This document shows, piece by piece, positions 37,311 through 45,450 of a DNA stretch of 51,395 nucleotides (positions within the stretch are counted from its first letter, which is position 1; every line of letters starts with the position of its first letter). Source of the stretch: Streptomyces sp. MUM 178J. Its GTDB lineage: Bacteria > Actinomycetota > Actinomycetes > Streptomycetales > Streptomycetaceae. The position numbers and the translations under genes are program-made. Below the pieces are notes generated by a model that was not told the origin of the DNA, made no database searches, and saw nothing but the letters and a program-made list of their open reading frames with translations. Location of the stretch: the NCBI RefSeq assembly GCF_022414575.1, contig NZ_JADWYQ010000045.1, positions 1-51,395 of the forward strand, in the 5' to 3' direction.

Positions 37311-38903
37311 GTGACCGAGCCGCTGGACGACGGGCCGCCGGAGGGTTTGAGCCCGACCGAGCTGCGGATGTGGGAAGCCTTCAGAAGTGGTAGCACCTGC
37401 GATCTGAGCGAATCCGATCCGGTGCGCAACGACCCGTTCTCCCCCTGGCCGTGGGGGGCCGACCGCAGCGTCCGCGCCTCCATCGTGGCCCGGCTGCTGC
37501 TCAGCGGCCCGTCCGCGAAGCCCGGCCGGGTCGCAGCCCTCAAACTCCGCGGTGCGAACATCTCCGGCACGCTCAAGCTCGCCGGCGGCAACGTCACCCC
37601 GTACGTCGAGCTGACCGGCTGCCGCTTCGAGAGCGAGCTGCTCATGCCGGAGGCGCATTTCACGACGGTGCGCATGGTCGGCTGCGCGATTCCCCGCCTG
37701 GAGGGAGCACGGCTGCGCACGGAGGGCGATCTGCATCTGCCGCGCTGCCGCGTCGAGCACGGCATCCGGCTCACCGACGCCCAGATAGGCACCGATCTGC
37801 TGCTCAACCAGATCCAGGTGCGGCCGGACCGCAGGGGCCGGGCGATCACCGCGGACGGCCTGTCGGTCGCGCAGGACTTACAGGCCGAGCTGATCGAGAC
37901 CTACGGGGAGGTCAGCCTGCGCGGCGCGAAGATCGGGGTGTCGCTGAGCCTGCGCGGCAGCCGGCTGCGCGCGGCGGCAGAGCGGCGCGCGCTGAACGCG
38001 CCGCAGCTGTCGGTGGAGCGCACCCTGTATCTGACGGCCGCCTGGGTCAGCGAGGTCACCGGCAACCAGGGCGCGACACCCCCCTTCGGCCTCGGCCGCG
38101 CCTCGCGCGGCACCCGGCTCCAGCCCTTCGAGTGCCACGGCGGGGTGCGCCTCGACGACGGCCGGTTCGGCGACGCGGTGGATCTGCACCGGGCGAGATT
38201 CGCGCTCAGCCCCCGAGAGGAGCTGTCGCTGCGCCGGATCGTCACACCCGAGCTGCGGTTCAATGCGCAGCGGCCGGAGGAGGGGCGGGTGGTGCTCAAC
38301 GGCGCCAAGGTGGTGACGCTGATCGACCTGGCGGCGAGCTGGCCGGGCCCCGGCGGGCTGGCGATGGGCGGCTTCGTCTACGAGAACCTCGTCCCGTACG
38401 AGGAGTTCCCGCTCAGCCGCCGACTGGAGTGGGTGGCCTCCGCGACCCCCGAGTACTCCCCCGAGCCGTACGAGCGGCTGGCGACGGTGCTCCGCAACAG
38501 CGGCGAGGACGCGGACGCGCGCGAGGTGCTGCTGGCCAAGCAGCGCCGCCGCCGGGAGACGCTGCCGCTCGCCGCGAAGCTCTGGGGGTATCTGCAGGAC
38601 TGGGCCGTGGCGTACGGCTACCGGCCGGGCCGGGCGGCGCTGTGGATGGCGGTGCTGTGGGCGGCGGGTGCGATGGCCTTCTCCCGGCTCGACCCCGCGC
38701 CGATCAAACTCGATGAGCACCCGCGGTGGAACGCGGCCCTGTACGCGCTGGATCTGCTGCTCCCGGTGATCAATCTCGGCCAGGAGGGCTACTGGCAGCT
38801 GGACACCCACTGGCAGTGGGCCTCGACCGCGCTGATCCTGGTCGGCTGGATCCTGGCGACGGCGGTGGCGGCGGGGGCCTCCCGGCTGCTGCGCCGCGGC
38901 TGA
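37311..38903 (+). CDS. Beta-helix-like repeat protein with C-terminal membrane segments
   Basis: The 530-residue protein uses GTG 37311, with GGAGGGG five bases upstream; longer frames lack such a site. Residues 65-260 show a repeated pattern of about 20 residues, such as [51 protein letters not shown] and [17 protein letters not shown], which suggests a right-handed beta-helix akin to pentapeptide-repeat proteins. The C-terminus has two or three membrane segments (about 435-455, 475-490, 505-525). Similar Streptomyces proteins are often labelled membrane-associated oxidoreductase, but I see no nucleotide- or cofactor-binding motif. It diverges from hisD. Function unknown. Confidence 0.8.
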   Translation: MTEPLDDGPPEGLSPTELRMWEAFRSGSTCDLSESDPVRNDPFSPWPWGADRSVRASIVARLLLSGPSAKPGRVAALKLRGANISGTLKLAGGNVTPYVELTGCRFESELLMPEAHFTTVRMVGCAIPRLEGARLRTEGDLHLPRCRVEHGIRLTDAQIGTDLLLNQIQVRPDRRGRAITADGLSVAQDLQAELIETYGEVSLRGAKIGVSLSLRGSRLRAAAERRALNAPQLSVERTLYLTAAWVSEVTGNQGATPPFGLGRASRGTRLQPFECHGGVRLDDGRFGDAVDLHRARFALSPREELSLRRIVTPELRFNAQRPEEGRVVLNGAKVVTLIDLAASWPGPGGLAMGGFVYENLVPYEEFPLSRRLEWVASATPEYSPEPYERLATVLRNSGEDADAREVLLAKQRRRRETLPLAAKLWGYLQDWAVAYGYRPGRAALWMAVLWAAGAMAFSRLDPAPIKLDEHPRWNAALYALDLLLPVINLGQEGYWQLDTHWQWASTALILVGWILATAVAAGASRLLRRG

Positions 38904-39061
38904 GGCGCACGGCCCCGCGGCGCGGGGCATTCGGCCGTCCGCGACGCGCACTCGTCGGCGCGCCTTCCCGGCCCCGCGGTGGCGGCGGGACGCCGGGCCG
39001 CGGCGATCGCCGGACGGATCGCCGGACGGGCGGGGCGCGCCGCCCATTAGGCTACGCCGTT

Positions 39062-39802
39062 GTGACTGTCGCACGTCTGCCCCTGTTCCCGCTGAACACG
39101 GTGCTGTTCCCGGGACTCGTCCTGCCGTTGAACGTCTTCGAGGAGCGGTATCGCTCGATGATGCGCGAACTGCTGAAAACGGACGAGTCCGAGCCGAGGC
39201 GCTTCGCCGTGGTCGCCATCCGCGACGGCCGCGAGGTCGCGCCGACTGCGCCCGGCCTGCCCGACCAGACCGCGCTGCCGGAGCGGGGCCCGGCGGCGGG
39301 CTTCGGCCCGGACCCCGTCCAGGCGTTCCACCGGGTCGGGTGCATCGCCGACGCGGCGACGATCCGCGAACGCCCCGACGGCACCTTCGAGGTGCTGGCC
39401 ACCGGCACGACACGGGTCAAGCTGCTGTCGGTGGACGCCACCGGGCCGTTCCTCACCGCGGAGGTCGAAGAGCTGCCGGAGGAGCCGGGAGACGGCGCGG
39501 GCACGCTCGCCGACGGGGTCCTGAGGGCCTTCCGCAGCTACCAGAAGCGGCTGGCAGGGGCGCGGGAGCGGTCGCTGTCGACCGGGGCCGAACTGCCCGA
39601 CGAGCCGTCGGTCGTCTCCTATCTGGTGGCGGCGGCCGCGGTGCTGGACACCCCGGCGAAGCAACGGCTGCTCCAGGCGCCGGACACGGCGACCCGGCTG
39701 CGGGAGGAGCTGAAGCTGCTGCGGTCGGAGACCGCGGTCATCCGGCATCTGCCCTCGCTGCCCGCGGTGGAACTGACCAGGGCGCCGACCAGCCCCAACT
39801 GA
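39062..39802 (+). CDS. Lon N-terminal (substrate-binding) domain protein
   Basis: The 246-residue protein consists of the Lon substrate-binding (LAN/PUA-like) domain only. The start, RLPLFPLNTVLFPGLVLPLNVFEERYRSMM, is the classic domain opening. GCIADAATIRERPDGTFEVLATGTTRVKLL is the second hallmark. The helical C-terminal half (about 150-246) resembles the Lon helical extension. There is no ATPase or protease domain. GTG 39062 is the start. It lies 17 bp upstream of the deacylase gene, so the two form an operon. Its role is unknown; such proteins may help recognise damaged proteins. Confidence 0.9.
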   Translation: MTVARLPLFPLNTVLFPGLVLPLNVFEERYRSMMRELLKTDESEPRRFAVVAIRDGREVAPTAPGLPDQTALPERGPAAGFGPDPVQAFHRVGCIADAATIRERPDGTFEVLATGTTRVKLLSVDATGPFLTAEVEELPEEPGDGAGTLADGVLRAFRSYQKRLAGARERSLSTGAELPDEPSVVSYLVAAAAVLDTPAKQRLLQAPDTATRLREELKLLRSETAVIRHLPSLPAVELTRAPTSPN

Positions 39803-39819
39803 CGGGAGTTCATGGAGTC

Positions 39820-40338
39820 ATGGGCAAGAAGAAGTCCGGCCGGGGCGGCGGCAAGGGCGGCGGAGGAACGCCGGCGACGGCCGCGCTGACGGCGGCGGGC
39901 GTCGACTTCACTCTGCATGCGTACGATCACGACCCGGCGGCGGCCTCGTACGGCGAGGAGGCGGCCGAGGCGCTCGGCGTGGGACCGGAGCGGGTGTTCA
40001 AGACGCTGGTGGCGGAGGTCGACGGCAAGCTGACCGTGGCGGTGGTGCCGGTGGCCGGACAGCTGGACCTCAAAGCGCTGGCGGCGGCGGCAGGCGGCAA
40101 GCGGGCGACCATGGCGGACCCCGTGGCGGCGGAGCGCACCACGGGCTATGTGCGCGGCGGGATCTCCCCCCTGGGCCAGCGGAAGAGCCTCCCCACGGTG
40201 CTGGACGCCACGGCCTCCGCCCACCCCACGATCTGCGTCTCGGCGGGCCGCCGGGGCCTGGAGGCGGAGCTGGCGCCGGGGGACCTGGCGACGCTCACGA
40301 AGGCGGTGCTGGCCCCCATCGCCCGCGGCGGCCTCTGA
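39820..40338 (+). CDS. YbaK/EbsC-type aminoacyl-tRNA deacylase
   Basis: The 172-residue protein belongs to the YbaK/ProX editing family, most likely a Cys-tRNA(Pro) deacylase: TPATAALTAAGVDFTLHAYDHDPAAASYGEEAAEALGV, then RVFKTLVAEVDGKLTVAVVPV with the conserved Lys, and GYVRGGISPLGQRKSLPTVLD, the family's G-x-x-S-P-x-G block. The N-terminal 16 residues are Lys/Gly-rich. ATG 39820 is chosen for family length. It shares an operon with the Lon-N gene. A long perfect hairpin follows. Confidence 0.9.
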   Translation: MGKKKSGRGGGKGGGGTPATAALTAAGVDFTLHAYDHDPAAASYGEEAAEALGVGPERVFKTLVAEVDGKLTVAVVPVAGQLDLKALAAAAGGKRATMADPVAAERTTGYVRGGISPLGQRKSLPTVLDATASAHPTICVSAGRRGLEAELAPGDLATLTKAVLAPIARGGL

Positions 40339-40391
40339 ACCGGCCGCCCAAAGGCCCGGGCCGTGTCGGCCCCTGCGGGCGGGGCGGGCGG

Positions 40392-40419
40392 CCGGGAGGG
40401 GCACCGGTGCCCCTCCCGG
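40392..40419. terminator. Bidirectional terminator between ybaK-like gene and bL37 gene
   Basis: CCGGGAGGGGCACC (40392-40405) and GGTGCCCCTCCCGG (40406-40419) form a perfect 28-bp palindrome. It lies 53 nt after the deacylase stop and 22 nt beyond the bL37 stop, so it can serve both. Confidence 0.75.
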
Positions 40420-40441
40420 GAAGCACTGGCCGGTCGCGGCA

Positions 40442-40516
40442 CTAGGCCGGACGGCGGCCGTGGTTGGCACGGTGCCGGCGGGTGCGCCATTTGCGCTTGC
40501 GGGTGCGTTTGGACAT
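40442..40516 (-). CDS. Ribosomal protein bL37 (24 residues)
   Basis: The tiny gene encodes 24 residues, MSKRTRKRKWRTRRHRANHG followed by RRPA. More than half of the residues are Arg, Lys or His. The length and the ending K/R-A-N-H-G-[KR]-R-P match bL37, the 24-residue large-subunit protein first seen in mycobacterial ribosome structures. A near-perfect Shine-Dalgarno (GGGAGGT) lies 8 nt before the ATG, which argues that the frame is real despite its size. It stands alone on the minus strand with its own terminator. Confidence 0.8.
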   Translation of the reverse strand: MSKRTRKRKWRTRRHRANHGRRPA

Positions 40517-40629
40517 GGGGTGGACCTCCCGTCCTCGAGCAGCGTCCCTAGGGACTTAACCGAGGACGGTCCCCGCGTGAACCCCCTGCGGGCGGCTGTT
40601 CTCCAAACCGGGGCTCAGCCCCGGACCCC

Positions 40630-40683
40630 GCGCCTCGATCGCCGGCAGGGCTGACAGTGCGCCTCGATCGCCGGCAGGGCTGA
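40630..40683. repeat. Two 25-bp direct repeats
   Basis: A 25-bp unit containing CCTCGATCGCCGGCAGGGCT occurs at 40630-40654 and, identical, at 40659-40683, a 29-bp period. A degraded third copy follows at about 40688-40712. Confidence 0.8.
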
Positions 40684-40864
40684 TGTACGCCCTCGATTCG
40701 CCCAGCGAGGCTGGTTGTGTACTCAAGCTCCACAGCTGCCGCTGGGAGGCGCCGCTATGGGTGCCTCTGCGGGAGTACCCCGGCGGAGTCCGGGTGGAGT
40801 CAGGGGAGGCGCCAGAGGAAGCTTGAGGGCACGGCCGAAGGCCGTACCGGGGAAGGAAGGCCGT

Positions 40865-41008
40865 ACCGGGGACGACGCGGCGCGCACACCAAGGCCCAAG
40901 GCCACCGGGGACGACGCGGCGCGGACACCAAGACCGAAGGCCGTACCGGGGACGACGCGGCGCGGACACCAAGGCGGACGACCGTACCGGGGACGGCGGC
41001 GCGAGGCC
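40865..41008. repeat. About 40-bp tandem repeat, three copies plus a partial fourth
   Basis: Units beginning ACCGGGGACGACGCGGCGCG start at 40865, 40904 and 40945, with a shortened fourth at 40986. Each full unit is 39-41 bp and ends with a variant of CACCAAGGCCGAAGGCCGT. Differences between copies include small length changes. Confidence 0.75.
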
Positions 41009-41025
41009 GCGGCGTCCCCGGAGGC

Positions 41026-41092
41026 GGGGCGCCGGCCCCGCCCCCGGCAGGGGGTCCGGGGGCGAAGCCCCCGGCTACGGGAACGGCGCCCC
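41026..41092 (-). terminator. Nested hairpin downstream of the DUF2567-like gene
   Basis: An outer stem GGGGCGCCG (41026-41034) with CGGCGCCCC (41084-41092) encloses an inner stem GGGGGC-GAA-GCCCCC (41058-41072), part of the dispersed GC element at 41050-41074. It lies 15 nt beyond the stop at 41107. Confidence 0.55.
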
Positions 41093-41106
41093 GCGCCACA
41101 AGGGCC

Positions 41107-41769
41107 TCACGCCCTCTCGGAGCCGTCACCGTCCTGGGACTCGGGAGGGTACGGAGGCCACTCCGGTTCCGGGTCGCGCGGGCCGAAGAGCGCCGTGAGG
41201 GCCAGGTGGACCACCATCGCGGCGACCGGCCACGCCAGCAGCGCCCCCCACGCATGGAGCTCCAGATACGCGTCGAACTGAACGCCGTCCCCGACCTCCC
41301 GTGCACGCTCGGCCACGTCGCGCGACGGCCCCAGCCAGGTGCCCACGCCCCACGCCAGCAGCGATGCGAAGACGCCGCCCAGGGCCAGCGCGGCGACGAG
41401 CAGCACGCCGCCGCGTCTGCGGAAGAAGAAGACGCCGGCCGCGCTCGCCGCGCCGAAGCCCAGCGCCAGCAGCGCGAACGTGGCGTCCGCGCCCACCGCG
41501 GCCTCGCCCTCCGTGTCGACCAGGAAGACGCTTCCGTCCCGCGCGACCAGCGGCACCCTCGGCGCCAGCCAGAGCCACAGCAACCCCAGGCCCACGCCCG
41601 CGAGCGTCACCGCCGCCAGCACGATCCCCGCGTCCCGCAGGTCCGCCCGCACATCCGTGTCCTTGTCCATATCGGCCATGATCAGGGCAGTGGACGGCTC
41701 CGGAGGCGATCGCCGGGGGTCGGCGTCGTCGGGGGTCGGCCGATGAGGAGGTGTCAGGGGTGCAGTCAC
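41107..41769 (-). CDS. DUF2567-like membrane protein
   Basis: The 220-residue protein starts at GTG 41769. A polar, Pro/Asp-rich N-terminus (1-45) is followed by four membrane segments (about 48-69, 93-114, 120-142, 173-195). Between segments 1 and 2 is an extracytoplasmic loop with APRVPLVARDGSVFLVDTEGEAAVGADATF, which I recall from DUF2567 proteins of actinomycetes. The C-terminus is acidic and Pro-rich. The function of the family is unknown. It lies 52 bp downstream of the ABC permease gene on the same strand, so it may be part of that transcript. Confidence 0.75.
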   Translation of the reverse strand: MTAPLTPPHRPTPDDADPRRSPPEPSTALIMADMDKDTDVRADLRDAGIVLAAVTLAGVGLGLLWLWLAPRVPLVARDGSVFLVDTEGEAAVGADATFALLALGFGAASAAGVFFFRRRGGVLLVAALALGGVFASLLAWGVGTWLGPSRDVAERAREVGDGVQFDAYLELHAWGALLAWPVAAMVVHLALTALFGPRDPEPEWPPYPPESQDGDGSERA

Positions 41770-41821
41770 CCGGCCATCGTGCCAAACGAGACGGTGGACC
41801 GCCTCACCGGCCGACCGCCCC

Positions 41822-42649
41822 TCACCGGACCGCCGCCCGCCGGTACGCCCATGTCGCCACGGTCAGCGACACCACGCCCACCGCCGCGCACACGGTGAGA
41901 TCCACCGCCACGCCGCCCCAGTCGGGCCGTGCGTCGAAGGTCCTGGCGAGCGCCTCCACACCGTAGGTGGAGGGCAGCAGGTCGCGCGCGTACGTGATCG
42001 GTCCGGGCAACCGGTCCGCCGGCAACACGCCCAGCAGCAGCGCCGCGGACATGCCCAACTGGCCGAGGAGCGTGGCGAGCTCCTGCCGTGGCGCAAGCAG
42101 CCCGAGGGCAGCGCCCAGACCGGCGAGCGCCGCCCCCGCGAGCGGGATCACCGCCGCGAGCACCCACAGATGGGTCAGCGGCAGCTGGAACAGCACGCTG
42201 CCCGCCACCGCCGTGACGACGGTGCCGGGCACGGTGAAGGAGGCGTATGCGCCGGCCGCGCCGAGCACCACGGCCGCCGGCGGCACCGGGAGGGTGGCGT
42301 AGTGGTCCAGGCCGCCGCTGGCCCGCAGCTGCCCGAAGTACTGGGCGAGCAGGTTCAGCGCGACAAACGCGACGACCAGCACGCTGGAGCCCGCCACCAC
42401 CGCCCGCGCCTCGTCGCCCCCGTCGACGACCCCGCGCATCAGGACCATGATCCCGACGGACTGGAAGGTCGCGACGAAAAGCAGCGGGATGCGGGCGACG
42501 CGCGCCCGCGAGAGCTGGGCCCGGTAGACCGCGCCGAGCGCCGGCAGCAGCCGGGCCCGCGGCGCGAGCGGCGCGGCGTCCGCGGGCCCGGCGGCACGTC
42601 CGTCGGCCGTCCGTCGGCCGGTCGCCGCCTCGGCGGGTACGACGCTCAC
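41822..42649 (-). CDS. ABC-2 type transporter permease
   Basis: The 275-residue protein has six membrane segments in the ABC-2 pattern: IPLLFVATFQSVGIMVLM, AVVAGSSVLVVAFVALNLLAQYF, then a cytosolic LRASGGLDHYATLPV element typical of ABC-2 permeases, and four more segments ending in VAVDLTVCAAVGVVSLTVATW. The N-terminal 40 residues are polar and Ala-rich. ATG 42649 overlaps the stop of the ATPase gene (ATGA), so the two form one transporter. The substrate is unknown; this class often exports drugs, peptides or lipids. Confidence 0.9.
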   Translation of the reverse strand: MSVVPAEAATGRRTADGRAAGPADAAPLAPRARLLPALGAVYRAQLSRARVARIPLLFVATFQSVGIMVLMRGVVDGGDEARAVVAGSSVLVVAFVALNLLAQYFGQLRASGGLDHYATLPVPPAAVVLGAAGAYASFTVPGTVVTAVAGSVLFQLPLTHLWVLAAVIPLAGAALAGLGAALGLLAPRQELATLLGQLGMSAALLLGVLPADRLPGPITYARDLLPSTYGVEALARTFDARPDWGGVAVDLTVCAAVGVVSLTVATWAYRRAAVR

Positions 42650-43626
42650 GCCTTCACCAGTCCTTCCGTACGTCCGCCGAGGGCCAGGTACACATCCTCC
42701 AGGCTGGGCGTCGCCAGGGTGAAGTCGTCAAGGGCCGCGAACGCCGCGCCGCCGGTGACCGCCGCGACGGCGGCCCGCGCCTCGTCGGGTGCGAGTCTGA
42801 GCACCCAGCGGCGGCCCGACGCCTGGGCCGACTCACGCAGCGCGGCGACTTCGGGGACGTCCAGGGGGGCGCGCTCGCGCCACACCAGCTCCACCCGTAC
42901 CTCGCCCGCGACCTCCTCCTTGAGCCCGGCGGGGGTGTCGCAGGCGATGACCCGGCCGCGGTCCAGCACGGCGACCCGATCGAGCACGGTCTCGGCCTCG
43001 ATGACGTTGTGGGTGACCACCAGGACGGTCGCGCCGCGTTCCGCGCGCCGCCGGTCGACCGCGGCCCAGACGGCGCGCCGGGCGACCGGGTCCATGCCGG
43101 TGGTGGGCTCGTCCAGCACCAGCAGCGGCCGCTCCCCCACCAGCGCGGCGGCCACGCAGGCCAGCCGCCGCTGTCCGCCGGACAGCTTCCGCAGGGGCCG
43201 TCCGGCCAGCTCCGTCAGACCCAGTTCGCCGAGCACGGCGTCGCGTTCCGCGCGGGCCTCGCGGGCGCCGAGCCCGCGCAGCCGGCCGGTGGTCTCGGCG
43301 GCGAGCGCAACGGTCAGCTCGTCGAGCGCCGTGGACTCCTGCCCGAGATAGCCGATGAGCCGCGCGGCGCGCTCCGGGTGGCGTACGAGATCGTGTCCGA
43401 GGACCTCGACGCCGCCCGAGTCCGGGCGCATCAGTCCGGTCAGCTGCCGCACGAGGGTGGACTTGCCGGCGCCGTTGGGGCCGAGCAGGCCGAAGATCTC
43501 CCCGCGCTCCACATCCAGGCTGATGCCGTCGGTGGCCCGCACTTCGGGGGTGCCGGGCGTGCCCCTTCTGCCGCGCGCGGCGGGGTACGTCTTCACCAGA
43601 TCCCGCACCACGCACACCGTACTCAC
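42646..43626 (-). CDS. ABC transporter ATP-binding protein
   Basis: The 326-residue ATPase has Walker A GLLGPNGAGKST, signature KLSGGQRRLACVAAAL, Walker B RPLLVLDEPTTGMDP and switch His in VVTHNVIEAE. The region after about 230 is the C-terminal extension found in ABC-2 partners of the drug/antibiotic type (EEVAGEVRVELVWRERAPLD onward). I take GTG 43626 (MSTVCVVRDLVKTYPAARG). No clear ribosome binding site is present, so leaderless or coupled translation is possible. The stop of the NYN gene lies 28 bp upstream. Confidence 0.93.
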   Translation of the reverse strand: MSTVCVVRDLVKTYPAARGRRGTPGTPEVRATDGISLDVERGEIFGLLGPNGAGKSTLVRQLTGLMRPDSGGVEVLGHDLVRHPERAARLIGYLGQESTALDELTVALAAETTGRLRGLGAREARAERDAVLGELGLTELAGRPLRKLSGGQRRLACVAAALVGERPLLVLDEPTTGMDPVARRAVWAAVDRRRAERGATVLVVTHNVIEAETVLDRVAVLDRGRVIACDTPAGLKEEVAGEVRVELVWRERAPLDVPEVAALRESAQASGRRWVLRLAPDEARAAVAAVTGGAAFAALDDFTLATPSLEDVYLALGGRTEGLVKA

Positions 43627-43654
43627 GAGGGATGAGCCTACGGGGTCACCGGGG

Positions 43655-44929
43655 TCACTCCCCCGCCGGGGCGTGCTCGGCTGCCGCCCGTACGTCGACC
43701 TCCCGCCAGAATCCCGCCCGGATCGCATAGCGGTCGTGCTCGTCGATCTGGTCGTCCTTGTGGGCGAGCAGCCCGAAGCGCGCCGCGTAGCGCAGCAGTT
43801 CGCCGTCGATGCGGTGCGGGATGCGCGGGTACATCGCGGACAGGGTCTGCACATGGCCGAGCTGCCCGGGCTGCCCGGGTTCGGGGGCGTCCGGGAGGCG
43901 CTCCATCCAGCGCCGGGCGAAGACCTGTCCGACCTCGAAGGGGTCGCCGCCGACGGTGGTGATGTCCTCCTCGCGGTCGGCCCAGCGCTGCTCGGCGCTG
44001 GTGAGTTGCGCGAGGGTGGGCAGCGAGGCGGACTCCGGGGGTTCGCCGAGGGCTCCGCCGCCGGACCGTTCGACCCAGCCCTTGTCGGAGGACCAGCGCA
44101 GCGTGGCGCCGGTCGCGCTCGCGGCGGCGGGCGGCTGCCCGGGGCCGCGCAGGCCGGCGAGGTCCTTGGGGGTGGGGACGCCTTTGGACGCGGCGGACGT
44201 CGCGGGTGCGGCGGCCGACGCGCTGCCGTCGGCCGGCGGCCGGTCGGCGTGCGAGCCGTTGCGCGCGGCTTCGGCCGCCCGTTCCTGGGAGGCGGCGAGG
44301 GCCGATTCGGGAAGCGGGGCGGAGAGGATGGCGGTGATCTCGGGGCGGGTGGCGGGCGGGGGCGCGCAGACGCCGGTGAGCTCCTTGGCCCGTACGGCGC
44401 GGGTGATCCACGCCCGGTCCAGCACCCGCCGCTCATCGGCCTCCGCGACCAGGTCCTCGGACTGGTTGTAGTCGCCGTCGGCCGCCTGCACGGCCCACAG
44501 GTGGACGGCGACGCCGTGTTCCTTGGCGGACATCAGGCCGGGCAGCAGATCGCCGTCCCCGGTCACCAGCACCACGTCCGAGCAGGCGCGGTTGCGGGCC
44601 AGTTCGGTGAGCTCCGCGTGCATGGCGGCGTCCACGCCCTTCTGCGCCCAGCGGCCGTCGCTGCGGGTGAGGGCGCCGAGCCGGACGGTGACCCGGGGCA
44701 TCACGCGCAGCCTGCGGTGTTCGGGCTGCGGCACCCGGTCGGGCGCGCCGTCGAACCAGTAGATGCGCAGCAGCGGGCGTTCCGTATCGGTTTCGGCGCG
44801 ATCGCGCAGACCCTGGATGAGGGCGGTGTGGTCGACGGTGATCCGGGAACGCGCCGGTTCCCCGGCGAGCAGGCTCGCGGCGGCGCCCAGCAGATATCCG
44901 GCGTCCACCAGGACGACGCAGCGGTCCAC
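43655..44929 (-). CDS. NYN domain protein (PIN-like nuclease fold)
   Basis: The protein has 424 residues. The N-terminal NYN/PIN-like domain (about 1-165) has RCVVLVDAGYLLGAA with the first catalytic Asp, YWFDGAPD, KGVDAAMHAELTELA, and DVVLVTGDGDLLPGLMSAKEHG, which carries the cluster of acidic residues expected at a metal-dependent RNase site. A Pro/Ala-rich linker (about 200-280) leads to a C-terminal domain with RWADREEDITTVGGDPFEVGQVFARRWMERL, of unknown role. I take GTG 44929 (MDRCVVLVDAGY) because AGAGGGTG then has good spacing; GTG 44938 is three codons upstream. It probably acts on RNA, but the target is unknown. Confidence 0.88.
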   Translation of the reverse strand: MDRCVVLVDAGYLLGAAASLLAGEPARSRITVDHTALIQGLRDRAETDTERPLLRIYWFDGAPDRVPQPEHRRLRVMPRVTVRLGALTRSDGRWAQKGVDAAMHAELTELARNRACSDVVLVTGDGDLLPGLMSAKEHGVAVHLWAVQAADGDYNQSEDLVAEADERRVLDRAWITRAVRAKELTGVCAPPPATRPEITAILSAPLPESALAASQERAAEAARNGSHADRPPADGSASAAAPATSAASKGVPTPKDLAGLRGPGQPPAAASATGATLRWSSDKGWVERSGGGALGEPPESASLPTLAQLTSAEQRWADREEDITTVGGDPFEVGQVFARRWMERLPDAPEPGQPGQLGHVQTLSAMYPRIPHRIDGELLRYAARFGLLAHKDDQIDEHDRYAIRAGFWREVDVRAAAEHAPAGE

Positions 44930-45204
44930 GCGATCCACCCTCTTTCGGGAACTCTGTCGGGGACTTAAGGGAGCGGAGAGGTTCCGGATGAAGGTCCGGA
45001 CCGGGGATTGTTCCGGGTTTCCTTCGAGTCTGCCCGACCTGCGGAGGGTTAACGGCCGGAACTCGATCATCGGCGTGGCGGATCGAGGGGTTCCAGCCCC
45101 TTCGTCCACCTGTTACACCCAGTAATGATCCAAAATGCAATGATTCGGTACGTATGTGAATCTGGTCGCGGCCCTGGCCCCGAAGATCCCCAGGAGGCAG
45201 CACC

Positions 45205-45381
45205 ATGGCCAAGAACAAGAACAAGAAACAGCCCCAGCGTTCAGCTCAGGCTTCGCAGGCGGAGCGCGGCCAGCAGCAGGCGCAGCAGTCGTCGATGGAG
45301 GCCCAGGCCAAGTCGGCGATCGAGGCGAATCCAGGAGATGTCGCCCGCAAGCACCGAGAGAAGCGCTTCGGCCACAACTGA
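45205..45381 (+). CDS. 58-residue basic, Gln-rich conserved-looking protein
   Basis: The protein starts MAKNKNKKQPQRSAQASQAE, has a Gln-rich middle (GQQQAQQSSMEAQAKSAIE) and ends DVARKHREKRFGHN. AGGAGG lies 7 nt before the ATG, and codon use is typical of the chromosome, so I consider it real although too short for most gene callers' thresholds. There is no membrane segment or known motif. The composition suggests an intrinsically disordered nucleic-acid-associated protein. It diverges from the NYN gene and converges with dnaE, sharing a very strong terminator. Confidence 0.75.
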   Translation: MAKNKNKKQPQRSAQASQAERGQQQAQQSSMEAQAKSAIEANPGDVARKHREKRFGHN

Positions 45382-45382
45382 C

Positions 45383-45439
45383 GGCCGTATGCGCAAGAGG
45401 CGCGCCCAGCACTTGGGCGCGCCCCTTGCGCGTACGGCC
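45383..45439. terminator. Very long bidirectional hairpin terminator before dnaE stop
   Basis: The two arms 45383-45408 and 45414-45439 pair over 26 positions with one A-C mismatch and one G-U wobble, enclosing a 5-nt loop. The inner part is GGCGCGCCCA-GCACT-TGGGCGCGCC. It separates the convergent 58-residue gene and dnaE. Confidence 0.85.
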
Positions 45440-45450
45440 CTCAGCAGCCG

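Larger units (their letters stand above)
40517..41106. other. Repeat-rich region without recognisable gene
   Basis: These 590 bp separate the bL37 gene from the DUF2567-like gene. They hold two 25-bp direct repeats (40630-40683), at least three copies of a roughly 40-bp tandem repeat (40865-40985), and a nested hairpin with a dispersed GC element (41026-41092). Open frames across this stretch on both strands are low-complexity products of the repeats. The first part should include the bL37 promoter. Confidence 0.7.

Noticed and set aside
40556..40972. 138-codon minus-strand frame across the repeat region
   Set aside because: Its sequence is only the translated tandem repeats (Arg/Pro/Val-rich units), so it is not a convincing protein.
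40865..41008. Possible CRISPR-like array in the tandem repeats
   Set aside because: Units are contiguous with no unique spacers of constant length, copies vary along the whole unit, and no cas gene is near. This is a tandem repeat.
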